This document shows, in pieces, positions 18,201-31,409 of a stretch of DNA of 64,000 nt; positions within the stretch are counted from its first letter, which is position 1; each line of letters starts with the position of its first letter. Source of the DNA: Streptococcus mitis SK564 (GTDB taxonomy: Bacteria; Bacillota; Bacilli; Lactobacillales; Streptococcaceae). Position numbers and translations under genes: made by a program. Under the pieces are notes generated by a model. It had not been told where the DNA came from, searched no databases, and saw only the letters and a list, made by a program, of their open reading frames with translations. The stretch is taken from NCBI RefSeq assembly GCF_000148525.1, contig NZ_AEDU01000008.1:1-64000 (forward strand). Reading direction: 5' to 3'.

Positions 18201-19064
18201 ATGGAACATCTTGGAAAAGTATTTCGTGAATTTCGAACAAGTGGAAATTATTCTTTAAAGGAGGCGGCAGGGGAATCCTGTTCAACATCTCAGTTATCTC
18301 GCTTTGAGCTTGGGGAGTCTGACCTAGCAGTCTCACGTTTTTTTGAGCTTTTGGATAACATTCATGTAACAATCGAAAATTTCATGGACAAGGCAAGGAA
18401 TTTTCATAATCATGAACATGTTGCCATGATGGGACAAATTGTGCCTCTTTACTATTCAAATGATATTGCAGGTTTTCAAAAGCTTCAAAGGGAACAACTT
18501 GAAAAGGCTAAGAGTTCGACGAATCCCCTTTATTTTGAGCTGAACTGGATTTTGATGCAAGGTCTGATTTGTCAAAGAGATTCGAGTTATGAGATGAAGC
18601 AGGATGATTTGGATAAGGTAGCAGATTATCTCTTCAAAACGGAAGAATGGACCATGTATGAGTTGATTCTTTTCGGTAACCTCTATAGTTTCTACGATGT
18701 AGACTATGTCACTCGGATTGGTAGAGAAGTTATGGAGAGGGAGGAATTTTACCTAGAGATCGGTCGCCATAAGAGATTAGTGTTGATTTTGGCCCTCAAT
18801 TGTTATCAACATTGTTTAGAGCATCTTTCTTTTGATAATGCTAGTTATTTCGAGGCTTATACAGAGAAGATTATTGGTAAAGGTATTAAGCTTTATGAGC
18901 GTAATATTTTTCATTATTTAAAAGGCTTTGCCTTCTACCAAAGAGGACAGTGTAAAGAAGGTTGTAGCCAAATGCAAGAGGCCATGCATATTTTTGACGT
19001 GCTAGGTCTTCCAGAGCAAGTAGCCTATTATCAGGAACACTATGAAAAATTTGTCAAAGATTAA
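18201..19064 (+). CDS. Rgg/GadR/MutR-family transcriptional regulator
   Basis: This 287-residue protein has an N-terminal helix-turn-helix (LGKVFREFRTSGNYSLKEAA...SCSTSQLSRFELGESDLAVSRF, in pieces, residues 3-50) and a C-terminal helical-repeat domain of the TPR-like kind that binds peptides in Rgg proteins. Rgg regulators respond to short hydrophobic peptides in streptococci. No obvious peptide gene is visible beside it. The next gene, an MFS transporter 79 bp downstream, is the likely target. The start at 18201 follows the ABC-F stop directly. Confidence 0.85.
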   Translation: MEHLGKVFREFRTSGNYSLKEAAGESCSTSQLSRFELGESDLAVSRFFELLDNIHVTIENFMDKARNFHNHEHVAMMGQIVPLYYSNDIAGFQKLQREQLEKAKSSTNPLYFELNWILMQGLICQRDSSYEMKQDDLDKVADYLFKTEEWTMYELILFGNLYSFYDVDYVTRIGREVMEREEFYLEIGRHKRLVLILALNCYQHCLEHLSFDNASYFEAYTEKIIGKGIKLYERNIFHYLKGFAFYQRGQCKEGCSQMQEAMHIFDVLGLPEQVAYYQEHYEKFVKD

Positions 19065-19143
19065 TTTTCCCAAATAAGGGAAAAAATAAAAAGCTCCTTT
19101 CAGTTTTGATACAATAGTTTCAAAATTTGAGAGGAGTTTTTAT

Positions 19144-20322
19144 ATGAACCGCTATGCAGTACAGTTGATTAGCCGTGGAGCTGTTAACAAGATAGGGAAT
19201 ATGCTCTATGATTATGGAAATAGTGTCTGGTTGGCTTCCATGGGGACTATCGGACAGACAGTTTTAGGAATGTATCAGATTTCTGAACTCGTCACATCTA
19301 TTCTCGTCAACCCCTTTGGCGGAGTCATTTCAGACCGTTTTTCTCGTCGCAAGATTTTAATGACGACGGACCTTGTTTGTGGGATTCTTTGTCTGGCTAT
19401 TTCTTTTATAAGAAATGACAGCTGGATGATTGGAGCTTTGATTGGGGCTAATATTGTGCAGGCGATTGCCTTTGCCTTTTCTAGACCAGCAAATAAGGCC
19501 ATTATCACAGAATTGGTAGAGAAGGATGAACTGGTCCTCTACAATTCTCGTTTGGAGTTGGTCTTGCAGGTTGTCAGTGTGAGTTCTCCTGTACTTTCTT
19601 TTCTGGTTTTACAATTTGCAAGTCTTCGTATTACCTTGGTATTAGATGCCCTTAGTTTTTTCCTCGCTTTTGGCTTAGTAGCCTTGCTTCCAAAGAAAGA
19701 AGAGAAGACTACGGGTGAGAAGAAACTCACATTCAGAGTTATTTTTTCTGATATCAAGGAGGGAGTTCACTATATTGTGAAGCAAAAGGAAATCTTCTTT
19801 TTGTTAGTCATGGCTTCAAGTGTCAATTTTTTCTTTGCAGCTTTTAATTACCTCCTCCCCTTTTCAAATCAGCTCTATGGAGTTCAAGGTGCCTATGCCA
19901 CTATTTTAACTATGGGGGCTATCGGTTCTATTGTTGGGGCGCTGTTAGCTAGTAAGATTAAAGCCAGTATGGAAATGCTTCTGTTTTTGTTGGCTCTGAC
20001 TGGACTTGGAGTGATGATAATGGGATTTTCTCTCCCATCCTATCTTACTTTTTCAGGAAATTTCGTTTGTGAACTCTTTATGACGATGTTCAATATTCAC
20101 TTTTTTACTCAGGTACAAACCAAGGTTGAAGGTGAATATCTGGGAAGAGTTCTCAGTTCGATTTATACCTTAGCTATACTTTTTATGCCAATTGCAACAG
20201 GTTTGATGACCTTTCTTCCAAGTGTCCATCTTTATTCTTTCTTGATTATTGGACTTGGAGTTGTAGCCTTATCTTTCTTAGCTCTCGGATATGTTCGAAC
20301 CCGTTTTGAAAAAGAGATATAA
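19144..20322 (+). CDS. MFS transporter
   Basis: This 392-residue protein has about 12 membrane segments and the major-facilitator signature between helices 2 and 3 (GGVISDRFSRRKILM, residues 59-73). It resembles drug-efflux MFS proteins of the Bmr/MefE type; the substrate is unknown. A strong AGAGGAG ribosome binding site precedes the ATG. It has its own promoter region with GATACAAT upstream and follows the Rgg regulator, a common arrangement for regulator and controlled exporter. Confidence 0.85.
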   Translation: MNRYAVQLISRGAVNKIGNMLYDYGNSVWLASMGTIGQTVLGMYQISELVTSILVNPFGGVISDRFSRRKILMTTDLVCGILCLAISFIRNDSWMIGALIGANIVQAIAFAFSRPANKAIITELVEKDELVLYNSRLELVLQVVSVSSPVLSFLVLQFASLRITLVLDALSFFLAFGLVALLPKKEEKTTGEKKLTFRVIFSDIKEGVHYIVKQKEIFFLLVMASSVNFFFAAFNYLLPFSNQLYGVQGAYATILTMGAIGSIVGALLASKIKASMEMLLFLLALTGLGVMIMGFSLPSYLTFSGNFVCELFMTMFNIHFFTQVQTKVEGEYLGRVLSSIYTLAILFMPIATGLMTFLPSVHLYSFLIIGLGVVALSFLALGYVRTRFEKEI

Positions 20323-20400
20323 GTTTGCTTGGACTTCAAAAATAATTTCAAACTAAGTGTTTTTTCCGCCCTTCTCGTTTGTGAGGAGGGCTTAGTTTAT

Positions 20401-22373
<1,973 letters not shown>

Positions 22374-22484
22374 TAATCGTTTAAAATCAGAGTTTAGATG
22401 ATATAACTATGTTTGTTAGCCGTGACAAAATCGGTCAAGAATTTATTAGTAAAACAGAAACAAATAAAAAAGGAAAAATAAAAA

Positions 22485-24764
22485 ATGTATAACTACCCTA
22501 TGCGTATTCATTACCATCGCAAGAATGGAGAATACGACACTTGCTCTTTTGTAAAAAGTCAGGATCAACGAATTGATCTACTGACTTATAAAGAGGATTA
22601 TTTTGGTGCCTTATTTAACTTTGAACATCCAAGTTCTCATGCCTTAGAAAGCTTGAATTTTGTGGTTCATACAGGTCAAACCAGTAAAGAATATGCTATC
22701 CGTTTTAATCACTATCCTCTCTTAACGGAGGTCTGGATTTTGGAAGGCGATGATAGAATTTATTATTCTGAAAATCCTGCTATTGCCAGTCCTTTCTATA
22801 AAAATCAAAACCCTTTTGCCTTTGATAAGGCCATTAACAGTGCTAGTTTTGATCACCATTGGGGTTATCAAGGGGAATTAGGTTGCCGTGTAGAGGACAA
22901 TCAGGCTCACTTTGCCCTTTGGGCTCCAACAGCGACAGAAGTGCAGGTTGTTGTTTATGAATCGGCTACTAATGATGCACCTGTTTGGAAAACTTTTGAG
23001 ATGGAGAGAGGCAATAGCTACTCTTATAACCATAAGGACAATACTATTGGTGTCTGGAGTTTGGATGTTGAGGAAGATTTGACTGGTAAGGCTTATCAAT
23101 ATCAAGTCCAATTCCCTCATCACCAAACACTGACACGTGATCCTTATACAATCGCGACCAGTCCTGATGGCAAACGTTCAGCTATTCTGAGTCATGAAGA
23201 AAAGCAAGTTGAAAACTTTGAGGTTAAGCACGGTTCTGAGGCTACTTGGCGTTTGAAAAATCCATGTAAGGCAGTTATTTGTGAAATGCACATTCGTGAT
23301 TTGACCAAATCACCGACCTCAGGTGTGGATGAACATCTTAGAGGAACGTTCTTGGGTGCGGCTCAGACTGGAACGGTTAACCAGTATGGTCAGTCGACTG
23401 CTTTTGATTATATCAAGAAGATAGGTTACAATTATGTTCAATTGCAACCAATTGCAGACCGTCACAAAGAATACGATGAGGATGGGAATGCAACCTACAA
23501 CTGGGGTTATGACCCACAAAACTATAACGCACCAGAAACGAGCCTTTCAACAAATCCAGATGATCCAGCTCAGGTCATTCGTGATTTGAAGACCATGGTT
23601 CAAGCTTATCACGATGCGGGTATTGGTGTCATTATGGATGTGGTCTATAACCATACCTTCTCAGTTGTTGATGCACCTTTCCAAACAACTGTCCCTGATT
23701 ACTATTACCGTATGAATCCAGATGGTACCTTCCAGAATGGAACGGGTGTTGGAAATGAAACTGCCAGTGAACACGAAATGTTCCGCAAGTATATGATTGA
23801 TTCTCTTCTATACTGGGTGCAGGAATACAATATTGACGGCTTCCGTTTTGACTTGATGGGGATTCATGATGTCAAGACCATGCAGATGATTCGCCAAAGC
23901 TTGGATGAAATTGACCCTAACATTATCCTTTATGGAGAAGGATGGGATATGGGAACAGGTCTTGCCCCTTATGATAAGGCTAAGAAAGACAATGCCTATC
24001 AGATGCCAAATATTGGTTTCTTTAATGACAATCAGCGCGATGCTGTTAAAGGGGGAGAAGTCTACGGTGCTATCAAGTCAGGCTTTGTCAGTGGTGCTGC
24101 AACAGAACCAATTCTAGCCAAAGCAATCCTTGGCAGTCGTGAATTAGGGACCTATACACATCCAAATCAAGTGCTTAATTATGTAGAAGCCCATGACAAT
24201 TACAATCTTCACGATTTATTGGCAACTCTTCATCCAGACCAAAGTTCAGAACAAATCATGCGCAAGGTTGAGACAGCCACAGCCATGAATCTGCTCATGC
24301 AAGGGATGGCCTTTATGGAAATCGGTCAAGAATTTGGTCGTACCAAACTGGTTGCAACTGGTGAAAATGGTGAGTTGACCCATGATGATAGAGAGCGTGC
24401 TATGAATAGCTATAATGCTCCGGACAGTGTAAACCAAGTAAACTGGGACTTGATCAATGAGCGTCAAGATAGCATCGAATTTATTTGTCAGATGATTCGT
24501 TTGAAGACAGAAACCAGTGCCTTTTCTTACCCTACTTATGAGGAAATTTACCATCATGTCTTTGTTCATTCAGCAAATGAACACAGTGGTTGGATTGTCT
24601 ATGAAATTCATGGGGCAGAACACCTATTGGTTGTCTTTAATGCTAAAGGACAAGACTTCAAGTTTGAAAATGCAGGAAATCTGGAACTCTTGGTAAGCAA
24701 TAGCCACTTAGCTGCTAAAGACACGGTTGGCGGTGTTAGTGCCAGCGTCTATAAAGTCTTGTAG
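22485..24764 (+). CDS. pulA: Type I pullulanase (alpha-glucan debranching enzyme)
   Basis: This 759-residue glycoside hydrolase of family GH13 (subfamily 14 type) cleaves alpha-1,6 branches. Motifs: the pullulanase signature YNWGYDPQNYNAPE, region I DVVYNH, region II GFRFDLMGIHD with the Asp nucleophile, region III ILYGEGWD with the acid/base Glu, and region IV VEAHDN. A CBM48-like domain lies around residues 130-240. There is no signal peptide or LPXTG anchor, so it is cytoplasmic, unlike the surface pullulanase SpuA. It fits glycogen or maltodextrin turnover with the glg operon downstream. Confidence 0.92.
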   Translation: MYNYPMRIHYHRKNGEYDTCSFVKSQDQRIDLLTYKEDYFGALFNFEHPSSHALESLNFVVHTGQTSKEYAIRFNHYPLLTEVWILEGDDRIYYSENPAIASPFYKNQNPFAFDKAINSASFDHHWGYQGELGCRVEDNQAHFALWAPTATEVQVVVYESATNDAPVWKTFEMERGNSYSYNHKDNTIGVWSLDVEEDLTGKAYQYQVQFPHHQTLTRDPYTIATSPDGKRSAILSHEEKQVENFEVKHGSEATWRLKNPCKAVICEMHIRDLTKSPTSGVDEHLRGTFLGAAQTGTVNQYGQSTAFDYIKKIGYNYVQLQPIADRHKEYDEDGNATYNWGYDPQNYNAPETSLSTNPDDPAQVIRDLKTMVQAYHDAGIGVIMDVVYNHTFSVVDAPFQTTVPDYYYRMNPDGTFQNGTGVGNETASEHEMFRKYMIDSLLYWVQEYNIDGFRFDLMGIHDVKTMQMIRQSLDEIDPNIILYGEGWDMGTGLAPYDKAKKDNAYQMPNIGFFNDNQRDAVKGGEVYGAIKSGFVSGAATEPILAKAILGSRELGTYTHPNQVLNYVEAHDNYNLHDLLATLHPDQSSEQIMRKVETATAMNLLMQGMAFMEIGQEFGRTKLVATGENGELTHDDRERAMNSYNAPDSVNQVNWDLINERQDSIEFICQMIRLKTETSAFSYPTYEEIYHHVFVHSANEHSGWIVYEIHGAEHLLVVFNAKGQDFKFENAGNLELLVSNSHLAAKDTVGGVSASVYKVL

Positions 24765-24811
24765 AATAAATTTGCAATTTAATTTCATTTGTGGTGCTTT
24801 ATCTGTTAATA

Positions 24812-24845
24812 AAATCAGGAGATTCGTTTCCTGATTTATTTTTTT
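24812..24845 (+). terminator. Terminator after pulA
   Basis: The stem AAATCAGGA/TCCTGATTT is followed by ATTTTTTT. Confidence 0.8.
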
Positions 24846-25034
24846 ACTTAAAATTATTTTTTTGTTAGTAAAATAACGAACTTTATGATAGTATTGTTAA
24901 AAAACAATTCGTTTTCAAAGCGTTTCTGAAAATTTCTTGATTTACAAGTGAACACATCAGTGAATTTGTTGAAGACTTTCAAAAGAATTTTTAGCAAATA
25001 TAGTAATTTACTTGAATCTTATCTAAAAAGATAG

Positions 25035-25063
25035 TATAATAAAACTATAGAAAACGCTTACAA
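25035..25063 (+). promoter_or_regulatory. glgB promoter -10 and CcpA cre site
   Basis: TATAAT at 25035-25040 is followed at 25048-25063 by TAGAAAACGCTTACAA, a close match to the cre consensus TGWAAACGCTTWCA. A cre placed at the transcription start predicts CcpA-mediated repression of the glycogen operon when glucose is plentiful. Confidence 0.7.
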
Positions 25064-25078
25064 AAAATGGGAGGGTGT

Positions 25079-27007
25079 ATGGATAAGAAAAAAGCTTTAG
25101 AAACTTTTATGACAGGTGAGAATTTTCACCTCCAGCATTATCTGGGAGCGCATAGGGAAGAAAAAGATGGTGAGTCTGGCTATACTTTCCGTGTGTGGGC
25201 ACCTAATGCTCAGGCTGTTCACTTGGTAGGGGATTTCACCAATTGGGTAGAGAGTCAAATCCCAATGGAACGGAATGAATTTGGAGTCTGGGAAGTTTTT
25301 ACCAGTCTTGCTCAAGAAGGCCAAATTTATAAGTACAATATTACACGTGCAAATGGTCATCAGCTGATGAAGATTGACCCTTTGGCTGTACGGTATGAGG
25401 CACGACCTGGTATTGGAGCGATTTTAACAGAGATTCCAGAGAAAAAATGGAAGGATGGACTCTGGTTAGCGCGTAGAAAACGATTGAGTTTTGAAGAGCG
25501 TCCGGTCAATATTTACGAAGTTCATGCTGGATCGTGGAAGAGAAACCCTGATGGCAGTCCCTATAGTTTTGGTCAACTGAAAGATGAGCTCATTCCTTAC
25601 CTAGTTGAGATGAACTATACTCATATTGAGTTTATGCCTTTAATGTCCCACCCTCTCGGTCTGAGTTGGGGTTATCAGCTTATGGGATACTTTGCTTTAG
25701 AGCATGCTTATGGTCGTCCTGAAGAGTTTCAAGATTTTGTTGAGGAATGTCACTTAAACAATATTGGAGTCATTGTAGACTGGGTACCTGGTCACTTTAC
25801 TATCAATGATGATGCCTTGGCCTATTATGATGGAACACCGACTTTTGAGTACCAAGACCATAATAAGGCTCATAACTATGGTTGGGGTGCGCTCAATTTT
25901 GACCTTGGAAAGAATGAAGTCCAGTCCTTCTTGATTTCTAGTATTAAGTTTTGGATTGACTTTTACCATTTGGACGGTATTCGCGTGGATGCGGTTAGTA
26001 ACATGCTCTATCTTGACTATGATGATGCCCCATGGACGCCAAACAAGGATGGTGGTAATCTCAACTACGAGGGCTATTATTTCCTTCAACGCTTGAATGA
26101 TGTCATTAAACAAGCTCATCCAGATGTGATGATGGTAGCTGAGGAAAGTTCATCAGCTACTCAGATTACTGACACCAAGGATTCAGATGGTCTTGGCTTT
26201 GACTACAAATGGAATATGGGCTGGATGAATGATATCCTCCGTTTCTACGAAGAAGATCCGATTTATCGTAAATACGACTTTAATTTGGTGACCTTCAGCT
26301 TTATGTATGTCTTCAAGGAGAATTATCTCCTACCATTCTCACACGATGAAGTGGTTCATGGCAAGAAGAGTATGATGCACAAAATGTGGGGAGATCGTTA
26401 TAATCAATTCGCAGGTTTGCGCAATCTCTACACTTATCAAATTTGTCACCCTGGTAAGAAATTACTCTTCATGGGTAGTGAATATGGGCAATTCCTAGAA
26501 TGGAAATCTGAGGAACAATTGGAATGGTCTAACCTTGAAGACTCAATGAATGCTAAGATGAAGTATTTCACTTCTCAGCTAAACCAGTTTTACAAAGACC
26601 ATCGCTGTCTGTGGGAAATCGATACCAGTTATGATGGTATTGAAATCATTGATGCGGATAATCGAGATCAGAGCGTTCTTTCCTTCATCCGTAAGGATAA
26701 GAAGGACGACCTGCTAGTCTGTGTCTTTAACATGGCACCTGTTGAACGAAAAGATTTTACAATTGGACTGCCTGTCGCAGGGATTTACGAAGAAGTCTGG
26801 AATACTGAGTTAGAAGAGTGGGGAGGTGTCTGGAAAGAGCATAATCAAACTGTTCAAACGCAAGAAGGACTATGGAAGGATTATGAGCAGACCTTGACCT
26901 TTACCCTACCTGCTATGGGAGCTAGTGTATGGAAAATCAAGCGTCGCTTGAAATCTACTAAAACTGTCACAAGTAAAAACAAAAAAGGAGTAGAAAATGA
27001 AGAATGA
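25079..27007 (+). CDS. glgB: 1,4-alpha-glucan branching enzyme
   Basis: This 642-residue enzyme makes alpha-1,6 branches in glycogen. A CBM48 N-terminal domain (residues about 20-110, with [18 protein letters not shown]) precedes the GH13 barrel: VDWVPGHF (region I), [12 protein letters not shown] (II, Asp nucleophile), VMMVAEESS (III) and [11 protein letters not shown] (IV). I chose the ATG at 25079, which has GGGAGGG five bases upstream; the ATG at 25067 overlaps that site. It is the first gene of the glgBCDA operon; glgC overlaps its last codons. Confidence 0.94.
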   Translation: MDKKKALETFMTGENFHLQHYLGAHREEKDGESGYTFRVWAPNAQAVHLVGDFTNWVESQIPMERNEFGVWEVFTSLAQEGQIYKYNITRANGHQLMKIDPLAVRYEARPGIGAILTEIPEKKWKDGLWLARRKRLSFEERPVNIYEVHAGSWKRNPDGSPYSFGQLKDELIPYLVEMNYTHIEFMPLMSHPLGLSWGYQLMGYFALEHAYGRPEEFQDFVEECHLNNIGVIVDWVPGHFTINDDALAYYDGTPTFEYQDHNKAHNYGWGALNFDLGKNEVQSFLISSIKFWIDFYHLDGIRVDAVSNMLYLDYDDAPWTPNKDGGNLNYEGYYFLQRLNDVIKQAHPDVMMVAEESSSATQITDTKDSDGLGFDYKWNMGWMNDILRFYEEDPIYRKYDFNLVTFSFMYVFKENYLLPFSHDEVVHGKKSMMHKMWGDRYNQFAGLRNLYTYQICHPGKKLLFMGSEYGQFLEWKSEEQLEWSNLEDSMNAKMKYFTSQLNQFYKDHRCLWEIDTSYDGIEIIDADNRDQSVLSFIRKDKKDDLLVCVFNMAPVERKDFTIGLPVAGIYEEVWNTELEEWGGVWKEHNQTVQTQEGLWKDYEQTLTFTLPAMGASVWKIKRRLKSTKTVTSKNKKGVENEE

Positions 27008-28139
27008 AATGTTAGCTTTGATTCTTGCTGGTGGGCAAGGAACTCGTCTCGGTAAACTCACTCAAAGCATCGCAAAACCAGCTGTACAATTTGGTGGGCG
27101 CTACCGTATCATTGACTTTGCTCTCTCAAACTGTGCCAACTCAGGTATTCACAATGTTGGAGTCATTACACAGTACCAACCACTTGCTCTCAACAACCAT
27201 ATCGGGAATGGTTCAAGTTGGGGACTAGATGGTATCAATTCTGGTGTCTCTATTCTTCAACCTTATTCTGCAAGTGAAGGAAATCGTTGGTTTGAAGGAA
27301 CTAGTCACGCTATTTATCAAAATATCGACTATATCGATAGTGTCAATCCAGAGTATGTTTTGATTCTTTCGGGTGACCATATCTATAAGATGGACTATGA
27401 TGCCATGCTCCAGTCTCATAAGGATAATAATGCCAGTTTGACAGTAGCAGTTCTTGATGTTCCTCTTAAAGAAGCAAGTCGTTTTGGTATTATGAACACC
27501 GATGCCAATAACCGCATTGTTGAATTTGAAGAGAAACCAGCCCAACCTAAATCTACAAAGGCTTCTATGGGGATTTACATTTTTGATTGGCAACGTCTCC
27601 GCAATATGTTAGTAGCTGCTGAAAAGAGCAATGTGGATATGTCAGACTTCGGTAAAAATGTCATTCCAAATTACCTTGAGTCAGGTGAAAGTGTCTACGC
27701 TTACGAATTTAATGGTTACTGGAAAGATGTTGGTACTATCGAGTCGCTCTGGGAAGCCAACATGGAGTACATTTCTCCAGAAAATGCCTTGGATAGCCGT
27801 AACCGTCAATGGAAGATTTACTCAAGAAACTTGATTTCACCACCAAACTTCCTTGGTGCCAATGCTCACGTGGAAGATTCTTTGGTTGTTGATGGCTGTT
27901 TCGTTGATGGAACTGTTAAACACTCTATTCTTTCAACAGGTGCGCAAGTTCGCGAAGGAGCAGAAGTAGTAGATTCAGTTATCATGAGTGGAGCCATTAT
28001 TGGACACGGAGCTAAAATCAAACGTGCTATTATTGGTGAAGGTGCAGTTATTTCTGATGGAGTCGAAATTGATGGAACAGAAGAAGTACAAGTTGTAGGA
28101 TATAATGAAGTAGTGGGGGTAGCAACAGATGAAGATTGA
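26997..28139 (+). CDS. glgC: Glucose-1-phosphate adenylyltransferase, catalytic subunit
   Basis: This 380-residue enzyme forms ADP-glucose from ATP and glucose-1-phosphate, the committed step of glycogen synthesis. The nucleotidyltransferase signature [10 protein letters not shown] is at residues 10-19; FEEKP and the catalytic-region sequence [10 protein letters not shown] follow, and a left-handed beta-helix C-terminal domain is rich in GA-type hexapeptides. Its start (AAAGGAG upstream) lies 11 bp inside glgB, and it overlaps glgD by 11 bp, so the genes are translationally coupled. Confidence 0.95.
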   Translation: MKNEMLALILAGGQGTRLGKLTQSIAKPAVQFGGRYRIIDFALSNCANSGIHNVGVITQYQPLALNNHIGNGSSWGLDGINSGVSILQPYSASEGNRWFEGTSHAIYQNIDYIDSVNPEYVLILSGDHIYKMDYDAMLQSHKDNNASLTVAVLDVPLKEASRFGIMNTDANNRIVEFEEKPAQPKSTKASMGIYIFDWQRLRNMLVAAEKSNVDMSDFGKNVIPNYLESGESVYAYEFNGYWKDVGTIESLWEANMEYISPENALDSRNRQWKIYSRNLISPPNFLGANAHVEDSLVVDGCFVDGTVKHSILSTGAQVREGAEVVDSVIMSGAIIGHGAKIKRAIIGEGAVISDGVEIDGTEEVQVVGYNEVVGVATDED

Positions 28140-29268
28140 TAAATATTCTGCCATTTTAGGAAACACAGTTGGTTTTCATGATATGTCAACATTGACAGAC
28201 CACCGTCCAGTAGCTAGTTTGCCATTTGGCGGTAAATATCGTTTGATTGACTTCCCGCTCTCAAGTCTTGCCAATGCTGGTGTTCGCAGTGTTTTTGGTA
28301 TTTTTCAGCAGGATAATATTAGTTCTGTTTTTGACCATATCCGTTCAGGGCGTGAGTGGGGCTTGTCAACTCTTCTTAGTCACTATTATCTAGGAATTTA
28401 TAATACACGCGTTGAGAGTAGCACAGTAGGAAAAGAATATTACCAACAGCTGCTCACCTATTTAAAACGCTCTGGGTCAAACCAAACAGTATCACTCAAC
28501 TGTGATGTTTTGATTAATATTGATTTGAACCAAGTGTTCCACCTTCATAACACAACGAAGGGGCCTATTACAGTTGTTTATAAGAAACTTCCTAAGAAAG
28601 ATATTTCAGAAGTCAACGCAATCTTGGAAGTAGATGAAACAGACCATGTTCGTTCTCACACGCTATTTGATAGAAAATCAACAGAAGAAATATTCAATAT
28701 GTCTACAGATATTTTTGTTGTTGATACACCTTGGTTGATTGAACGCTTAGAAGAAGAAGCTAAGAAAGAACATCCAGAGAAATTGCGCTATGTTTTACGG
28801 GATTTAGCTGCCAAAGAAGGAGCTTTTGCCTACGAGTATACAGGCTACCTTGCAAATATTCACTCTGTAGAGTCTTATTACCAAGCTAATAAAGATATGC
28901 TTGAATCGCAAAAATTCTATTCTCTCTTCTCACCAAACCAAAAAATTTATACAAAGGTCAAAAATGAAGAACCAACTTACTATGCTAACACATCTAAGGT
29001 AAGTACTTCACAGTTTGCCTCTGGTAGTATCATTGAAGGTCAAGTGGCTAATTCCGTTCTATCACGTAATATTCATGTACATAAGGATAGCTTGGTTAAA
29101 GATAGCTTACTTTTCCCTCGTGTTGTTATTGGAGAAGGAGCTCAGGTAGAATACGCTATCTTGGATAAGGGTGTTGAAGTTGCGGATGGTGTTGTAATTC
29201 GAGGCACTGCAGAACATCCAGTTGTCGTCAAGAAAGGTGCTAAAGTAACAGAGGATATTCATTCATGA
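28129..29268 (+). CDS. glgD: Glucose-1-phosphate adenylyltransferase-like subunit GlgD
   Basis: This 379-residue paralogue of GlgC has an altered nucleotide-binding loop ([20 protein letters not shown] in place of LAGGQGTRL) and lacks the [10 protein letters not shown] region (here [10 protein letters not shown]). In other Firmicutes GlgD is poorly active alone and forms a GlgC-GlgD complex. The beta-helix C-terminus is kept. It overlaps glgA by 4 bp (ATGA). Confidence 0.93.
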   Translation: MKIDKYSAILGNTVGFHDMSTLTDHRPVASLPFGGKYRLIDFPLSSLANAGVRSVFGIFQQDNISSVFDHIRSGREWGLSTLLSHYYLGIYNTRVESSTVGKEYYQQLLTYLKRSGSNQTVSLNCDVLINIDLNQVFHLHNTTKGPITVVYKKLPKKDISEVNAILEVDETDHVRSHTLFDRKSTEEIFNMSTDIFVVDTPWLIERLEEEAKKEHPEKLRYVLRDLAAKEGAFAYEYTGYLANIHSVESYYQANKDMLESQKFYSLFSPNQKIYTKVKNEEPTYYANTSKVSTSQFASGSIIEGQVANSVLSRNIHVHKDSLVKDSLLFPRVVIGEGAQVEYAILDKGVEVADGVVIRGTAEHPVVVKKGAKVTEDIHS

Positions 29269-30698
29269 AAATTTTATTTGTAGCAGCAGAGGGTGCCCCC
29301 TTTTCAAAAACAGGTGGTTTGGGAGACGTCATTGGCGCTCTTCCCAAATCACTAGTAAAAGCGGGACATGAAGTGGCAGTTGTTTTACCCTACTATGACA
29401 TGGTAGAGGCTAAATTTGGAAATCAGATTGAAGATGTTCTTCATTTTGAGGTAAATGTTGGTTGGCGCAGACAGTACTGTGGAATTAAGAAAACAGTACT
29501 AAATGGTGTGACCTTCTACTTTATTGACAACCAATATTATTTCTTCCGTGGCCATGTTTACGGTGATTTTGACGACGGAGAACGCTTTGCCTTTTTCCAA
29601 CTCTCTGCTATTGAGGCTATGGAAAGAATTGACTTTATCCCTGACCTTCTCCATGTTCATGATTACCATACAGCCATGATACCATTCTTGTTAAAGGAAA
29701 AATACCGTTGGATTCAAGCTTATCAAGGAATTAAAACTGTTTTAACTATTCATAATTTGGAATTCCAAGGACAATTTTCAGAAGGAATGTTATGGGATTT
29801 GTTTGGAGTCGGTTTTGAACGTTATGCTGATGGTACCCTTCGCTGGAATAACTGTCTGAACTGGATGAAGGCTGGAATTCTTTATGCTGACCGTGTTTCA
29901 ACCGTTTCACCTAGTTATGCTCATGAAATTATGACCAGTCAGTTCGGATGTAACTTGGATCAAATTCTTCGAATGGAATCTGGTAAAGTATCTGGTATCG
30001 TGAATGGGATTGATGCTGACCTGTATAATCCTCAGACGGATGCTCTTTTAGACTATCATTTTAATCAGGAAGATTTGTCTGGAAAAGCCCAGAATAAGGC
30101 AAAATTACAAGAGAGAGTTGGCTTGCCAGTTAGAGCTGACGTTCCACTGGTGGGAATTGTTTCTCGTTTGACACGTCAAAAAGGTTTTGATGTGGTGGTG
30201 GAAAGTCTGCACCATATCTTGCAAAATGACGTTCAGATTGTTCTTTTGGGAACTGGAGATCCAGCCTTTGAAGGAGCTTTCTCATGGTTTGCTCAAGTTT
30301 ATCCTGACAAGTTATCAGCAAATATCACTTTTGATGTCAAACTAGCTCAAGAAATCTACGCTGCTTGTGACCTCTTCCTCATGCCGAGTCGTTTTGAACC
30401 GTGTGGCTTGTCTCAAATGATGGCTATGCGTTACGGAACCTTGCCATTGGTCCATGAAGTTGGTGGCTTGCGAGATACCGTTCGCGCTTTCAATCCAATC
30501 GAAGGAAGCGGTACTGGCTTTAGCTTTGACAATCTATCCCCTTACTGGTTGAATTGGACTTTCCAAACAGCATTGAACTTGTATAGAAACCATCCTGACG
30601 TTTGGAGAAACTTACAAAAACAAGCTATGGAGTGTGATTTCTCATGGGATACAGCCTGCAGGTCATACCTTGACTTGTACCATAGTTTAGTTAATTAA
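29265..30698 (+). CDS. glgA: Glycogen synthase (ADP-glucose)
   Basis: This 477-residue GT5 glycosyltransferase extends alpha-1,4-glucan from ADP-glucose. The N-terminal motif [13 protein letters not shown] (residues 15-27) binds ADP-glucose; the C-terminal domain has [12 protein letters not shown] and [17 protein letters not shown] with the conserved catalytic-site residues. Last gene of the operon, followed at once by a strong terminator. Confidence 0.96.
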   Translation: MKILFVAAEGAPFSKTGGLGDVIGALPKSLVKAGHEVAVVLPYYDMVEAKFGNQIEDVLHFEVNVGWRRQYCGIKKTVLNGVTFYFIDNQYYFFRGHVYGDFDDGERFAFFQLSAIEAMERIDFIPDLLHVHDYHTAMIPFLLKEKYRWIQAYQGIKTVLTIHNLEFQGQFSEGMLWDLFGVGFERYADGTLRWNNCLNWMKAGILYADRVSTVSPSYAHEIMTSQFGCNLDQILRMESGKVSGIVNGIDADLYNPQTDALLDYHFNQEDLSGKAQNKAKLQERVGLPVRADVPLVGIVSRLTRQKGFDVVVESLHHILQNDVQIVLLGTGDPAFEGAFSWFAQVYPDKLSANITFDVKLAQEIYAACDLFLMPSRFEPCGLSQMMAMRYGTLPLVHEVGGLRDTVRAFNPIEGSGTGFSFDNLSPYWLNWTFQTALNLYRNHPDVWRNLQKQAMECDFSWDTACRSYLDLYHSLVN

Positions 30699-30703
30699 TA
30701 GAT

Positions 30704-30733
30704 AAAATCGTATGATGACTTCATACGATTTTT
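30704..30733 (+). terminator. Terminator of the glg operon
   Basis: Perfect 12-bp stem AAAATCGTATGA / TCATACGATTTT with a 5-base loop and a following T-run. Confidence 0.9.
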
Positions 30734-30756
30734 GGGCTGTTTAGAGAGGAGAACTG

Positions 30757-31401
30757 ATGTCTCAAGTAAAAGGCTTGTGTGTTATGGATGTAGATGGAAC
30801 CCTAATCCTAGAAGAAGTGATTGATCTTTTGGGAAGAGAGGTAGGTCGTGAGGAGGAAATTTCGCTGATTACAAGTCGGGCAATGCAAGGAGAGTTGGAC
30901 TTTGAAAGCAGTTTACGAAAAAGAGTGTCCTTGTTGGAAGGTCTTCCTGTTTCGGTTTTTGATAAAGTCTTCAACACTATTCATCTAACGCCAAATGCCC
31001 AGGAATTCATTTCCATTCTCCAAAAGAATGGAATCCTAGTTGGTCTGGTGTCCGGTGGATTTACTCCAATAGTTGAGAGATTAGCAAAATCCCTCGACAT
31101 TGCCTATTTCTCTGCCAACCAACTTGAAGTCAAAGACGGTTTTCTAACAGGAAAGTTAGTTGGACAAATTATTAATCCCGAAGTCAAAAAAGCAACTCTG
31201 GAAAAATGGACAGAGGAACTAAAACTTTCTAAAGAAAGAACGATTGCAATCGGTGATGGGGCCAATGACCTATTAATGTTGAAGTCGGCGGGGCTAGGAA
31301 TCGCCTTTTGTGCCAAAGAAGTGCTCAAAAAAGAAATACAACATCATGTTGACAAGAGGGATTTTTTAGAAGTTCTTCCTTTGATTGACTGGTTAGAATG
31401 A
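30757..31401 (+). CDS. HAD-family phosphatase, phosphoserine phosphatase-like
   Basis: This 214-residue protein is SerB-like: VMDVDGTLI (residues 9-17), [13 protein letters not shown] and [19 protein letters not shown]. These residues fit phosphoserine phosphatase, but the rest of the serine pathway is not next to it, and the neighbour is glycerate kinase. The ribosome binding site is AGAGGAGAA. The overlapping glycerate kinase start suggests co-transcription. Confidence 0.85.
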   Translation: MSQVKGLCVMDVDGTLILEEVIDLLGREVGREEEISLITSRAMQGELDFESSLRKRVSLLEGLPVSVFDKVFNTIHLTPNAQEFISILQKNGILVGLVSGGFTPIVERLAKSLDIAYFSANQLEVKDGFLTGKLVGQIINPEVKKATLEKWTEELKLSKERTIAIGDGANDLLMLKSAGLGIAFCAKEVLKKEIQHHVDKRDFLEVLPLIDWLE

Positions 31402-31409
31402 GGGAAAAT

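Larger units (their letters stand above)
24765..25078. other. Gap between pulA and glgB: terminator, promoter and cre
   Basis: This 314-bp gap has the pulA terminator, an AT-rich middle with no coding signal and the glgB promoter. A second, weaker cre-like sequence (TTCAAAGCGTTTCTGAAA) is at about 24915-24932. There is no trace of a gapN gene here. Confidence 0.6.

Noticed and set aside
25754-26119. 121-codon minus-strand frame inside glgB
   Set aside because: Antisense to a catalytic region of glgB with no promoter or ribosome site.
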